Positions 51,679-59,732 of a stretch of DNA of 64,000 nt are shown here, piece by piece (position 1 is the first letter of the stretch; the number at the start of each line of letters is the position of its first letter). Below the pieces are notes generated by a model. It was not told the DNA's origin. It did no database searches and saw nothing but the letters and a program-made list of their open reading frames with translations. The translations under genes were made by a program, and so were the position numbers. The DNA lies in the NCBI GenBank assembly GCA_021770005.1, contig JAETRV010000005.1, positions 31,391 to 95,390 of the forward strand. The letters run 5' to 3'. This stretch comes from Anaerotruncus sp. Its GTDB lineage: Bacteria > Bacillota > Clostridia > Oscillospirales > Ruminococcaceae.

Positions 51679-52692
51679 TTGGCACACTATACAGGAGTAC
51701 ATTGTCCGGTATGCGATAAAAAATTCACCGATGAGGACGACATCGTCGTATGCCCGGTGTGCGGGGCGCCGCATCACCGCGCCTGCTACCAGCAGGAAGG
51801 ACATTGCGCGTTTGAGGCGCAGCATATCAAGGGGCACACCTGGGAACCTCCCAAACAGGAGGCCCATGCAGGACAGGGACAGAACCAGCAGAATGGTGCA
51901 TCAAGCATGGTCTGCCCCTCATGCGGCGCAAACAATCCGCCGAGCGGATTGTTCTGCCAAATCTGCGGGACTCCTCTGCGGAAAACGTCCGATCCAGCAG
52001 GACAATGGCAGTGGCAGCCGCCCCAGCAGCAACCGGGACCAAATCCTTATGCAAACTCCAACGCCTATAATGCATCTTTTGGCGGGCTGTCCCCGGACGA
52101 CCAGATCGACGGGGTTTCGGTGCGAGATCTTGCGCTCTATGTCGGGCCAAACTCCCACTATTTCCTGCCCCGATTTAAGCAGATCGCCGAACATAGCGGG
52201 CTGTCGTTCAACTTTTCGGCATTCCTGTTCCATTTTGTCTATTTCTTCTACCGCAAAATGTATCTGATCGGGACGCTTCTGCTCCTGGTCGCGGCGATGA
52301 CTTTCGTCCCTGCACTGTTCATCGCGCGGGAATATACGGTATTTGTTATGGAGAACTTCGCGGACATCTCTGTCGGGATCATGCCGGTGTTCGAGCCGGT
52401 CAACCACCTGTGGGCCTACCGCCTGCTCCCCTATACCCGGATGGTGATGTTCGGGATGATGTTCTTGCTTGCATTTTTTGCCAATCAGCTCTATATGCGG
52501 CACGTGTTCCGTCAGGTACGCAAGATCCAGGAACGTCTGGGAAACACTGTCAACGACCAGACCTATGTGGATTCCCTTGTCCGTTGTGGACGTACCAGCC
52601 GCGCCGCGGTTGTGCTTTGCCTCATCGGGGCCGCAGCCGCTTACTTTGGTTCCTGCCTGCTAATTGCACTTACCGTCATCGCAGGCTCTTAG
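51679..52692 (+). CDS. RING-like/zinc-ribbon membrane protein with DUF2628-type domain
   Basis: A 337-residue protein. The N-terminus holds a prokaryotic RING-like zinc module (CPVCDKKF ... CPVCGAPHHRACYQQEGHC), then a Gln-rich linker with a classic zinc ribbon (CPSCGANNPPSGLFCQICG), a second Gln/Pro/Asn-rich linker, and a C-terminal multi-helix membrane region resembling DUF2628 (FNFSAFLFHFVYFFYRKMYLIG). Four hydrophobic segments are visible, the last ending the protein. I use the TTG at 51679, 8 bases after GGAG, giving LAHYTGVHCPVC; the open frame from 51580 has no ribosome site. Function unknown. It lies just upstream of galU, 29 bases away. Confidence 0.8.
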   Translation: MAHYTGVHCPVCDKKFTDEDDIVVCPVCGAPHHRACYQQEGHCAFEAQHIKGHTWEPPKQEAHAGQGQNQQNGASSMVCPSCGANNPPSGLFCQICGTPLRKTSDPAGQWQWQPPQQQPGPNPYANSNAYNASFGGLSPDDQIDGVSVRDLALYVGPNSHYFLPRFKQIAEHSGLSFNFSAFLFHFVYFFYRKMYLIGTLLLLVAAMTFVPALFIAREYTVFVMENFADISVGIMPVFEPVNHLWAYRLLPYTRMVMFGMMFLLAFFANQLYMRHVFRQVRKIQERLGNTVNDQTYVDSLVRCGRTSRAAVVLCLIGAAAAYFGSCLLIALTVIAGS

Positions 52693-52721
52693 ACAACGAT
52701 TTGTGTTATGGAGGGTTTCCT

Positions 52722-53597
52722 ATGAAAGTACGCAAAGCAGTCATTCCGGCAGCCGGTCTGGGCACGCGGGTGCTCCCCGCTTCCAAGGCGGTCCCGAAAG
52801 AGATGCTCCCGATTGTGGATAAACCGGCGATCCAGTACATTGTAGAAGAAGCGGTTGCCAGCGGGATCGAGGATATTCTAATCATCACCAACCGCGGGAA
52901 ATCCCTGATTGAGGATCATTTTGACCATGCCCCCGAGCTGGAGGACAAGCTCCGCTCGTCCGGCAAGCAGGAATTATACGATCAGGTGGTTTCGCTGGCG
53001 CATCTGTGTAACATCCAGTATGTGCGCCAGAAGGAAACCCGCGGCCTCGGCCATGCGGTTGGATGCGCCAAATCGTTCGTTGGAAACGAGCCGTTTGCGG
53101 TGCTTTACGGGGACGACGTTGTCATCTCCCCGCCCGGAAAACCCGCGATTGGAGAGCTGATTGCGGTCCATGAAACCTATGGAAAAAGTGTGGTCGGCAT
53201 CAAAGAGGTGCCTGACGACCTGCTGCGCAGCTACTGTACGCTTGGGGTCAAGCCGGTTCAGGATGCGGTCTATGAGGTATTCGACATGATCGAAAAGCCG
53301 CTCCCCGAAGAGGTGATTTCGAATTTTGCGATTCTGGGGCGGTGTGTCCTGACCCCGGACATCTTCGAACTGATCGAGAATACCCCGCCTTCCCGCAACA
53401 ACGAGGTCCAGTTGACCGACGCCATGCGCACCCTCGCCAAACGAGGTGACATGATGGGGATTGCCTATACCGGGAAACGCTACGATATGGGGAACAAACT
53501 TGGGATTTTGCAGGCGACGATTGAGGTCGGCCTTACACATCCCGAAATTGGGGACGGGCTGCGGGCCTATCTGAAGGAGATTGCCTCCACCCTCTGA
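52722..53597 (+). CDS. galU: UTP--glucose-1-phosphate uridylyltransferase
   Basis: A 291-residue nucleotidyltransferase making UDP-glucose for envelope polysaccharides and glycolipids. Motifs: IPAAGLGTRVLPASKAVPKE at residues 8-27, MLPIVDKPAIQYIVEEA, RGLGHAVGCAKSF, VLYGDDVV with the metal aspartates, and GKRYDMGNKLGILQA near the end. The ATG at 52722 has GGAGGG upstream; the 104-codon in-frame extension is inside the preceding gene. Confidence 0.96.
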   Translation: MKVRKAVIPAAGLGTRVLPASKAVPKEMLPIVDKPAIQYIVEEAVASGIEDILIITNRGKSLIEDHFDHAPELEDKLRSSGKQELYDQVVSLAHLCNIQYVRQKETRGLGHAVGCAKSFVGNEPFAVLYGDDVVISPPGKPAIGELIAVHETYGKSVVGIKEVPDDLLRSYCTLGVKPVQDAVYEVFDMIEKPLPEEVISNFAILGRCVLTPDIFELIENTPPSRNNEVQLTDAMRTLAKRGDMMGIAYTGKRYDMGNKLGILQATIEVGLTHPEIGDGLRAYLKEIASTL

Positions 53598-53623
53598 TTT
53601 TGCATAATGGTCAAAAAAGCCCC

Positions 53624-53652
53624 TTGCAAATTTTTTCAGGATATGCTATGAT
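53624..53652 (+). promoter_or_regulatory. Promoter of the pheST T-box transcript
   Basis: -35 TTGCAA (53624-53629), 17-base spacer, -10 TATGAT (53647-53652). Transcription would start just before the T-box stem I. Confidence 0.75.
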
Positions 53653-53661
53653 ACCTCACAG

Positions 53662-53915
53662 TAATAACGCTGAGATCGGGAAAGTAGCCTGTCCCCCGCT
53701 GGTTCAGAGAGGTTTGCCGCCGGCTGAAAGCAAACCGCAGTGGAAACAGGTGAAGTTCGCCCGTGAGCGGCTCCGCTGAACCGGAAGAAGTAGGCGGCAG
53801 ACGGTTTGCCCCGTTACCGGCAGCAGGAGTGCCCGGTTTTGGCCGGGAATACGGGTGGTACCACGGACGCTTTCCAGCGGTTCGTCCCTTTTTGGAGGGG
53901 CGGACCGTTTTTATT
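53662..53915 (+). promoter_or_regulatory. T-box riboswitch (Phe), upstream of pheST
   Basis: A tRNA-sensing leader. Stem I holds AGAGAGG and the GCCGCCGGCTGAAAGC distal region. The likely specifier is TTC (Phe) at 53756-53758. The conserved T-box GGGTGGTACCACGG lies at 53853-53866. A terminator stem (CGGTTCGTCCC/GGGGCGGACCG, 53878-53907) followed by TTTTTATTT competes with the antiterminator. Uncharged tRNA-Phe should relieve termination and switch on pheS and pheT. Confidence 0.93.
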
Positions 53916-53982
53916 TGGACGGCGTTTCCCGAAAGTCCTGCACAGCACAGGTTTTAAAGGAATCATTAGGAGGAGAATCACC

Positions 53983-55002
53983 ATGCTAAACGCACTGCAA
54001 ACGATCAAGGAGCAGGCGGCACAGGCGCTGGCGCAGGCCGGTGACCCCAAGCTGCTCGACGAGCTTCGCGTCAAATACCTCGGCAAAAAGGGCGAGCTGA
54101 CCGCCATCCTCAAGCAGATGGGCAAGCTCTCGGCCGAAGAACGCCCGAAGGTGGGCGCATTCGCCAACGAGGTGCGCGCTTCCATCGAGGCGCTGATTGA
54201 CGAAAAAGCCGCTTCGATCAAGGCGGAGATGCAGTCCAAAAAGCTCGAAGCCGAAAAGATTGACGTCACGATGCCCGGGAAAGCTGCCCCGATCGGCAAG
54301 CCGCACCCGCTCACAAAGGTGCTGGATGAGGTCAAGGAAATTTTCCTAGGGATGGGCTTTTCGATCGCGGAAGGCCCGGAGGTCGAGCTGGATTACTACA
54401 ACTTCGAGGCGCTGAACATCCCGAAAAATCACCCCGCCCGCGACACTCAGGACACCTTCTATATCTCGGACAATGTGCTCCTGAGAACCCAAACTTCCCC
54501 TGTCCAGATCCGCACGATGGAAAAGCAGAAACCGCCGATCCACGTCATCGCTCCCGGACGGGTCTACCGTTCAGATGCGGTGGATGCCACCCACTCCCCT
54601 CTCTTCCATCAGATCGAGGGGCTGGTCGTTGACAAAGGGGTCACCATGGCGGACCTGAAAGGTACGCTTGAACTGTTTGTCAAACGGCTATATGGCGAGG
54701 AATCGGTGGTCCGGTTCCGTCCGCACCACTTCCCGTTCACCGAGCCGTCCGCCGAGCTGGATGTGCAGTGCTTTGCCTGCAAGGGCGAGGGCTGCCGTCT
54801 CTGCAAGGGTGAGGGCTGGATCGAGATCCTCGGCTGCGGCATGGTGCATCCAAAGGTGCTTTCGATCTGCGGCATCGACCCCGAGGAGTACAGCGGATTT
54901 GCGTTCGGGATGGGGCTTGAGCGCATCGTCATGCGCCGCTATAACATCAGCGACATGCGTCTGTTCTATGAGAACGACGTACGGTTCCTCAACCAGTTCT
55001 AA
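53983..55002 (+). CDS. pheS: Phenylalanine--tRNA ligase, alpha subunit
   Basis: A 339-residue class II synthetase subunit holding the catalytic site of the alpha2beta2 enzyme. N-terminal coiled coil, then [34 protein letters not shown] (motif 2 region), [14 protein letters not shown] and [10 protein letters not shown] (motif 3). It has a CxxC pair ([16 protein letters not shown]), a known zinc-ribbon-like insertion. The ATG at 53983 has AGGAGG upstream. Transcribed from the T-box leader with pheT. Confidence 0.97.
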   Translation: MLNALQTIKEQAAQALAQAGDPKLLDELRVKYLGKKGELTAILKQMGKLSAEERPKVGAFANEVRASIEALIDEKAASIKAEMQSKKLEAEKIDVTMPGKAAPIGKPHPLTKVLDEVKEIFLGMGFSIAEGPEVELDYYNFEALNIPKNHPARDTQDTFYISDNVLLRTQTSPVQIRTMEKQKPPIHVIAPGRVYRSDAVDATHSPLFHQIEGLVVDKGVTMADLKGTLELFVKRLYGEESVVRFRPHHFPFTEPSAELDVQCFACKGEGCRLCKGEGWIEILGCGMVHPKVLSICGIDPEEYSGFAFGMGLERIVMRRYNISDMRLFYENDVRFLNQF

Positions 55003-55016
55003 GGGGGTAAATGACC

Positions 55017-57398
55017 ATGAATTTATCGATCAGATGGCTACAGGATTATGTGGATATTGGACATGTCTCCCCTCGCGCGTTCGCTGAGAAGATGACCATG
55101 TCCGGCTCCAAAGTGGAAGGTTATGAGATCGAGGGCAGCGAGATCCGTAATGTGGTTGTTGGCAAGCTGCTTTCGGTGGACCCGCACCCAAATGCGGAAA
55201 AACTGGTAATCTGCAAGGTGGATGTCGGTTCAGGTGAGCCGATCCAGATCTGCACCGGCGCACACAATGTCAAGGCCGGTGACATCGTGCCGGTCGCGCT
55301 GGACAACAGCGACCTGCCGGGCGGAAAGCACATTCGCAAAGGCAAGCTGCGTGGCGAGGAGAGCAACGGGATGCTCTGTTCTCTCGGTGAGCTGGGGCTG
55401 ACACAGCACGATTTCCCCTATGCGGATGAAGACGGCATCTTCCTGTTGGAAGAACCAGACGTCCAACTCGGGCAGGACATTCAGAGTGCGCTCGGGCTGA
55501 ACGATACCTGCGTGGAGTTTGAGATCACCTCCAACCGGCCTGACTGCCTGTCCGTCACCGGGCTTGCGCGGGAGGCAGCACTCACCTTCGATGTCCCGCT
55601 GAACCTGCCCAAACCGGTTGTCAAAAATACGGTGGACGATATCCACAACTATCTCTCGGTTGAGGTCACCGCGCCCGACCTCTGCCCGCGCTATGTCGCG
55701 CGGATGGTCAAAAACATCAAAATCGAGCCTTCCCCGCGATGGATGCGCGAGCGTCTGCGCGCTTCGGGAGTCCGCCCGATCAACAATATCGTCGATATTA
55801 CCAACTATGTCATGCTCGAGTACGGCCAGCCGATGCACGCATTTGACCACAAGTTTGTTGAGGGCGGGAAGATCGTTGTTCGCCGCGCAAACGAGGGGGA
55901 AACGATCGTAACGCTGGATGGGGTCGAGCGCACACTCTCCCCAGAAATGCTCACCATCGCCGATGCGAAAAAACCGTCTGCGGTTGCGGGCGTGATGGGC
56001 GGCGAATACAGCGGGATTGTGGACGACACCAATATGATCGTCTTTGAGTCCGCCTGCTTCAACGGGCCGTCGGTCCGCACCACTGCCAAAAAGCTGGGTA
56101 TGCGCACCGAAGCCTCTGGGCGGTTTGAAAAACAACTTGATCCCGCTACCTGCATCCCAGCGGTCGAGCGGGCCTGCGAGCTGGTCGAGCTGCTCGGCGC
56201 GGGCGAGGTGATCGGCGGCATGATCGACGTGGATAATGCCGATCGCACCGAACGCCGGATTCCACTCGATCCGGCATGGATCAACCGGTTTATCGGTATC
56301 GAAGTGCCGGTCGAAAAGATGCAGGAGATCCTCACCCGGCTCGAATGCCGGATCGACGGCGGCGACGTGATCCCGCCCTCTTTCCGTCTCGACCTGGAGC
56401 ATAAAGCGGATATTTCCGAGGAGATTGCTCGGTTCTACGGTTACGACAAAATCCCCTCGACCGCAATCCGCGGGGTTGCGAACGGCAGCTACACCGATAA
56501 GCAGAAGTTTGACCGTAGCATCCACGCAATTCTGCGGGCGCAGGGGCTGTCCGAAATCTCCACCTATTCGTTCATCAGCCCGAAATATTATGACAAGATC
56601 GGCCTGCCTGCGGATAGCAGCTATCGCAACTGCGTGGTAATCAGCAATCCGCTCGGTGAAGATACCAGCGTCATGCGCACCACGACGGTCCCCTCGATGC
56701 TCGAGGTGCTCTCCCGCAACTACAACAACCGGAACAAAGCCGCTTCCCTCTATGAGATTGGCACCGTTTATCTGCCTCGGGAGGACCAGGAGCTTCCCGA
56801 AGAAACCCCGTTCATCACGTTGGGGGCATATGGAAACGATCTGGACTTCTTCTCGCTGAAGGGGATTGTCGAAACCCTGCTCAATGGCCTGGGTATTGAA
56901 GGGTATGAATTTACCGCTTGTTCCACCCATCCCACCTATCATCCGGGCCGTTGTGCAGTCATCTCGATTGGGGATGCCACGCTCGGCATGATTGGTGAAG
57001 TGCATCCTGCTGTCTGCGAAAACTACGAGATCGGTACGCGGGTCTATCTCGCTTCACTCAGCGAAGCAGTGATGTTTGCGCATGTCGCCCCCGAAAAGGG
57101 CTACACCCCCCTGCCCAGGTTCCCGGCTTCGACCCGTGACCTTGCACTGCTCTGTGAGGATGCCCTGCCGGTTGCCGAACTGGAAAAGGCGATTCGTGGC
57201 GCGGTGGGAACGATTCTGGAGCATGTCTCACTGTTCGACGTTTACCGCGGCTCACAGGTTGCGGAAGGCAAAAAAAGCGTTGCATACAGCCTGACCCTAC
57301 GTGCAGACGACCGTACCCTCACCGATGAAGAGGCGGATGCAGCGGTTAAACGGGTGCTGAAAGCGCTCAAAACAATGGGTGTTGAGATTCGCAGCTAA
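55017..57398 (+). CDS. pheT: Phenylalanine--tRNA ligase, beta subunit
   Basis: A 793-residue subunit for tRNA binding and editing. Visible: tRNA-binding (EMAP-like) domain (ADGVxVGE-type region VVGKLLSVDPHPNAEKLVI) near residues 45-145, B3/4 editing domain (SNRPDCLSVTGLAREAALT), B5 domain (DPAWINRFIGIEVPVEKMQE), and a C-terminal ferredoxin-fold anticodon-binding domain (FPASTRDLALLCED). The ATG at 55017 is 9 bases after GGGGG; the in-frame ATG at 55011 is too close to it. Fourteen bases after pheS. Confidence 0.97.
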   Translation: MNLSIRWLQDYVDIGHVSPRAFAEKMTMSGSKVEGYEIEGSEIRNVVVGKLLSVDPHPNAEKLVICKVDVGSGEPIQICTGAHNVKAGDIVPVALDNSDLPGGKHIRKGKLRGEESNGMLCSLGELGLTQHDFPYADEDGIFLLEEPDVQLGQDIQSALGLNDTCVEFEITSNRPDCLSVTGLAREAALTFDVPLNLPKPVVKNTVDDIHNYLSVEVTAPDLCPRYVARMVKNIKIEPSPRWMRERLRASGVRPINNIVDITNYVMLEYGQPMHAFDHKFVEGGKIVVRRANEGETIVTLDGVERTLSPEMLTIADAKKPSAVAGVMGGEYSGIVDDTNMIVFESACFNGPSVRTTAKKLGMRTEASGRFEKQLDPATCIPAVERACELVELLGAGEVIGGMIDVDNADRTERRIPLDPAWINRFIGIEVPVEKMQEILTRLECRIDGGDVIPPSFRLDLEHKADISEEIARFYGYDKIPSTAIRGVANGSYTDKQKFDRSIHAILRAQGLSEISTYSFISPKYYDKIGLPADSSYRNCVVISNPLGEDTSVMRTTTVPSMLEVLSRNYNNRNKAASLYEIGTVYLPREDQELPEETPFITLGAYGNDLDFFSLKGIVETLLNGLGIEGYEFTACSTHPTYHPGRCAVISIGDATLGMIGEVHPAVCENYEIGTRVYLASLSEAVMFAHVAPEKGYTPLPRFPASTRDLALLCEDALPVAELEKAIRGAVGTILEHVSLFDVYRGSQVAEGKKSVAYSLTLRADDRTLTDEEADAAVKRVLKALKTMGVEIRS

Positions 57399-57458
57399 AA
57401 ATGGGTATATTTCAGGCCGCTGTTGCATAAAATAAACCATATAAAACCTTGCATCCTC

Positions 57459-57487
57459 TTGCTATTCCTCGAACTTTGTAGTAAAAT
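57459..57487 (+). promoter_or_regulatory. Promoter for ireB
   Basis: -35 TTGCTA (57459-57464), 17-base spacer, -10 TAAAAT (57482-57487), in the 173-base gap after pheT. Confidence 0.65.
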
Positions 57488-57571
57488 AAACTTGTCATCA
57501 GTTGGCGTTGCGGATCGTGTCCCAGCTGCTGGCTGTACCAAGCGACGTACTGTCAAAAAAGAGGTGATGTA

Positions 57572-57817
57572 ATGCACGAGCCAACGATTTCATTTTCGAT
57601 CCATGAGGATAAGGAGCAGCAACTCAAGGAGATTCTGACTGCTGTTTACGATGCTCTGCGTCAGAAGGGTTATAACCCCATCAATCAGATCGTGGGTTAC
57701 ATCCTGTCAGAAGACCCGACCTATATCACGACTCACAACAATGCACGCGCGCTGATCCGCAAGATCGACCGCGATGAACTGCTTCAACTTCTGGTGAAAA
57801 GCTACCTTAACGATTAA
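57572..57817 (+). CDS. ireB: IreB family regulatory phosphoprotein
   Basis: An 81-residue cytosolic protein of the YrzL/IreB family (formerly DUF965), a substrate of the PASTA kinase IreK that tunes cephalosporin resistance in Enterococcus. The conserved core [18 protein letters not shown] is unmistakable, followed by [15 protein letters not shown]. An N-terminal threonine (T5), the region phosphorylated in E. faecalis, is present. The ATG at 57572 follows GAGGTG. In many Firmicutes ireB lies beside alaS and ruvX; here it stands alone with its own promoter and terminator. Confidence 0.93.
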   Translation: MHEPTISFSIHEDKEQQLKEILTAVYDALRQKGYNPINQIVGYILSEDPTYITTHNNARALIRKIDRDELLQLLVKSYLND

Positions 57818-57829
57818 AAACAGCGGTTT

Positions 57830-57868
57830 CAGACGCTCTCGTCTTTGCGACGGGGGCGTCTGTTTGGT
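57830..57868 (+). terminator. Terminator after ireB
   Basis: Stem CAGACGC/GCGTCTG with an inner CGTC/GACG extension, followed by TTTGGTCT. Confidence 0.65.
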
Positions 57869-57918
57869 CTCTCGACAGATTTTTGAAACGATTCAATGGA
57901 AGATTCGGAGGAATTTTA

Positions 57919-58653
57919 ATGTCTAAAACCGTATTGATTACCGGCGGCTCCCGCGGGATCGGAGCCGCCGCCGCGCTGCTCTTTGCACAGGAGGGCTACC
58001 AGGTGGCAGTCAACTACTGCGCAAACCGCCTCCGGGCGGTTGAAGTCGCTACCCGCATCCGGTCGCTCGGACAGGATGCGGAGGTTTTCTGCGCGGACGT
58101 TTCCGACCGGATCCAGGTGGAGGCGATGGTCAATGCGGTTGAACAGCGGTTTGGCTGCATTGATGTGCTGGTCAATAACGCCGGGATTGCCCAGCAGAAG
58201 CTGTTCAGCGATATCACCCCTTCCGAGTGGGACCGGATGCTTGCGGTCAACCTGACCGGGATGTTCCATACCTGCCAATGCGTCCTGCCCCAGATGATCC
58301 GCCGCCACAGCGGAAAAATCGTCAACGTCTCCTCTGTCTGGGGGATCACCGGGGCTTCGTGCGAAGTCCACTATTCCGCATCAAAAGCCGCGGTAATCGG
58401 CCTGACCAAGGCGCTTGCCAAAGAGGTCGGTCCGTCGCACATCACGGTAAACTGTGTTGCACCCGGCGTGATCTCCACCGAGATGAACGCCGCGCTCGAT
58501 CAGGAGACACTCTCCTCCCTTCAGGAGGAAACCCCGCTTGAGCGGATCGGCTCGCCGGAGGACGCTGCCCACGCGATCGTCTTTCTTGCATCCGAAAAGG
58601 CAGATTTTATCACCGGACAGGTCATCAGCCCTAACGGCGGATTCGTAATCTGA
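57919..58653 (+). CDS. Short-chain dehydrogenase, probable EF-P 5-aminopentanone reductase (YmfI type)
   Basis: A 244-residue NAD(P)-dependent short-chain dehydrogenase. Cofactor motif ITGGSRGIGAAAA near residues 7-19, VLVNNAGIAQQKLF, catalytic serine and tyrosine-lysine pair in NVSSVWGITGASC and VHYSASKAAVIG, and a C-terminal FITGQVISPNGGFVI. The SSVWGITGASCEVHYSASK-like stretch resembles the YmfI reductases that finish the 5-aminopentanol modification of translation factor EF-P, rather than fatty-acid FabG. Alternative: a 3-oxoacyl-ACP reductase. The ATG at 57919 has GGAGG 7 bases upstream; the start at 57883 lacks one. Confidence 0.85.
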   Translation: MSKTVLITGGSRGIGAAAALLFAQEGYQVAVNYCANRLRAVEVATRIRSLGQDAEVFCADVSDRIQVEAMVNAVEQRFGCIDVLVNNAGIAQQKLFSDITPSEWDRMLAVNLTGMFHTCQCVLPQMIRRHSGKIVNVSSVWGITGASCEVHYSASKAAVIGLTKALAKEVGPSHITVNCVAPGVISTEMNAALDQETLSSLQEETPLERIGSPEDAAHAIVFLASEKADFITGQVISPNGGFVI

Positions 58654-58661
58654 AAAACAAC

Positions 58662-58693
58662 ACCCCCACATCCAGAACACCGGATGTGGGGGT
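58662..58693. terminator. Bidirectional terminator
   Basis: Perfect 12-bp inverted repeat ACCCCCACATCC/GGATGTGGGGGT with an 8-base loop between two convergent genes; T-rich sequence follows on each strand. Confidence 0.85.
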
Positions 58694-58716
58694 GGTTTCA
58701 TCTGCTGCACGAATCA

Positions 58717-59019
58717 TCAGGACTTGCTGCTCAGCTGACGTTCCAGCCAGATCGAAGCAATATTCAATGCGTCAAACAGATTGTTCTTCTCGGTTTTTTT
58801 GACGATTCGATCCCGGGGACGAAGTTCGTCGTCGGTTGACCAGATCTGAACCGAAACTTTATTCGGAAGCATGGTATCTTTAAACGGGGCCTCCCCCAAA
58901 ATTTGCAGCATCGCAACGTATTTGTCGCCCATGTCTCCATAATAAATGGTCTTATCGCACCGAACCAAAGGACGTCCTTTGAAGGTTAGTGCGCCGGGTT
59001 TGGTGATCTTTTTTTCCAT
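58717..59019 (-). CDS. Protein of unknown function (100 residues)
   Basis: A complete frame with AGGGA just before the ATG at 59019. The product opens MEKKITKPGALTFKGRPLVR and ends in a helix, SIWLERQLSSK. It contains YYGDMGDKYVAMLQILGE and MLPNKVSVQIWSTD, which looks like a compact beta-rich domain with alternating hydrophobics. No signal peptide, membrane segment or metal site. I do not recognise the family, but its well-formed codon use and position after the lipoprotein gene support a real gene. Confidence 0.7.
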   Translation of the reverse strand: MEKKITKPGALTFKGRPLVRCDKTIYYGDMGDKYVAMLQILGEAPFKDTMLPNKVSVQIWSTDDELRPRDRIVKKTEKNNLFDALNIASIWLERQLSSKS

Positions 59020-59069
59020 AAAATCCCTCTCAATCTATCTTCATGATTTATTTAACCAAAAACCTTATC

Positions 59070-59642
59070 CTAAACCGGGACAGAGGTGCAGGACTGGTAT
59101 CGGAACTGCTCCCCTTTCCTTTGCAAGGACAGGGTACCACTCTGTAACAAACTATCGTCCTGATAAAGCTCAAAATCAATCTGCATGACTGACTTTTTCA
59201 AGGTGACATTGGTTATTTTATAGTTGCCTGCACCGCCTAATCCATAGCTCGTATAGGTGCTTGTGTCCGCATTATAATAGGGACTCGTATGCAGATGCTC
59301 CAAGTTCACATCAAAAAACTGTAGCACAGATTCTTCAACAGACTCTGCCGGAATCAACGGTTCTTCCCCTTCCGTCCAAACCGTCGTTTCTGGGAGTGAA
59401 AACCCAAGCCGGTTTTCATATGCTGCCGCGAGATAAAAGGTCAAAAAACTGGTTGCTTCGATTTCACTGGCCTCGGTCCAAGACTGATGTGTCATTGCCG
59501 CCATAAATGCTGGTGACAGATAACGATCCGCCTCCTCCCACAACTCTGTTTTGCTCCACCTAAGGGAACTGCACGCCGACATCAGGACCATAAATGCCCA
59601 TAAAGAAAGCAGAAGCGCAAAACCATTTTTCCTCTTTTGCAC
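59070..59642 (-). CDS. Predicted lipoprotein of unknown function
   Basis: A 190-residue exported lipoprotein. Signal sequence with a basic start (MQKRKNG), hydrophobic core (FALLLSLWAFMVLM) and lipobox LMSAC, so the mature protein would begin at the cysteine near residue 24. The rest (WSKTELWEEADRYLS, ending QRKGEQFRYQSC) has no family I recognise. The GTG at 59642 with GGGG upstream is chosen over the TTG at 59663. Follows mutS2 by 90 bases. Confidence 0.75.
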   Translation of the reverse strand: MQKRKNGFALLLSLWAFMVLMSACSSLRWSKTELWEEADRYLSPAFMAAMTHQSWTEASEIEATSFLTFYLAAAYENRLGFSLPETTVWTEGEEPLIPAESVEESVLQFFDVNLEHLHTSPYYNADTSTYTSYGLGGAGNYKITNVTLKKSVMQIDFELYQDDSLLQSGTLSLQRKGEQFRYQSCTSVPV

Positions 59643-59732
59643 TGCATACCCCTCTTTTCGCAACCCCGTCCCAGGGATAGCAATTACAGCATTTCAACCT
59701 TTATCATAGCATATTTTGATGTTTCTGTAAAG

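Noticed and set aside
52410..52721. 104-codon N-terminal extension of galU
   Set aside because: It runs in another frame through the DUF2628-type gene. The ATG at 52722 has a full Shine-Dalgarno site and starts the conserved protein.
53662..53915. Small coding region in the pheS leader
   Set aside because: The segment is a complete T-box element with specifier, T-box sequence and terminator; the open frames there (for instance 53763-53957) are by-products.
55230..57005. 591-residue open frame on the minus strand
   Set aside because: Antisense to pheT, whose domains are all recognisable on the plus strand. No ribosome site or plausible protein features.
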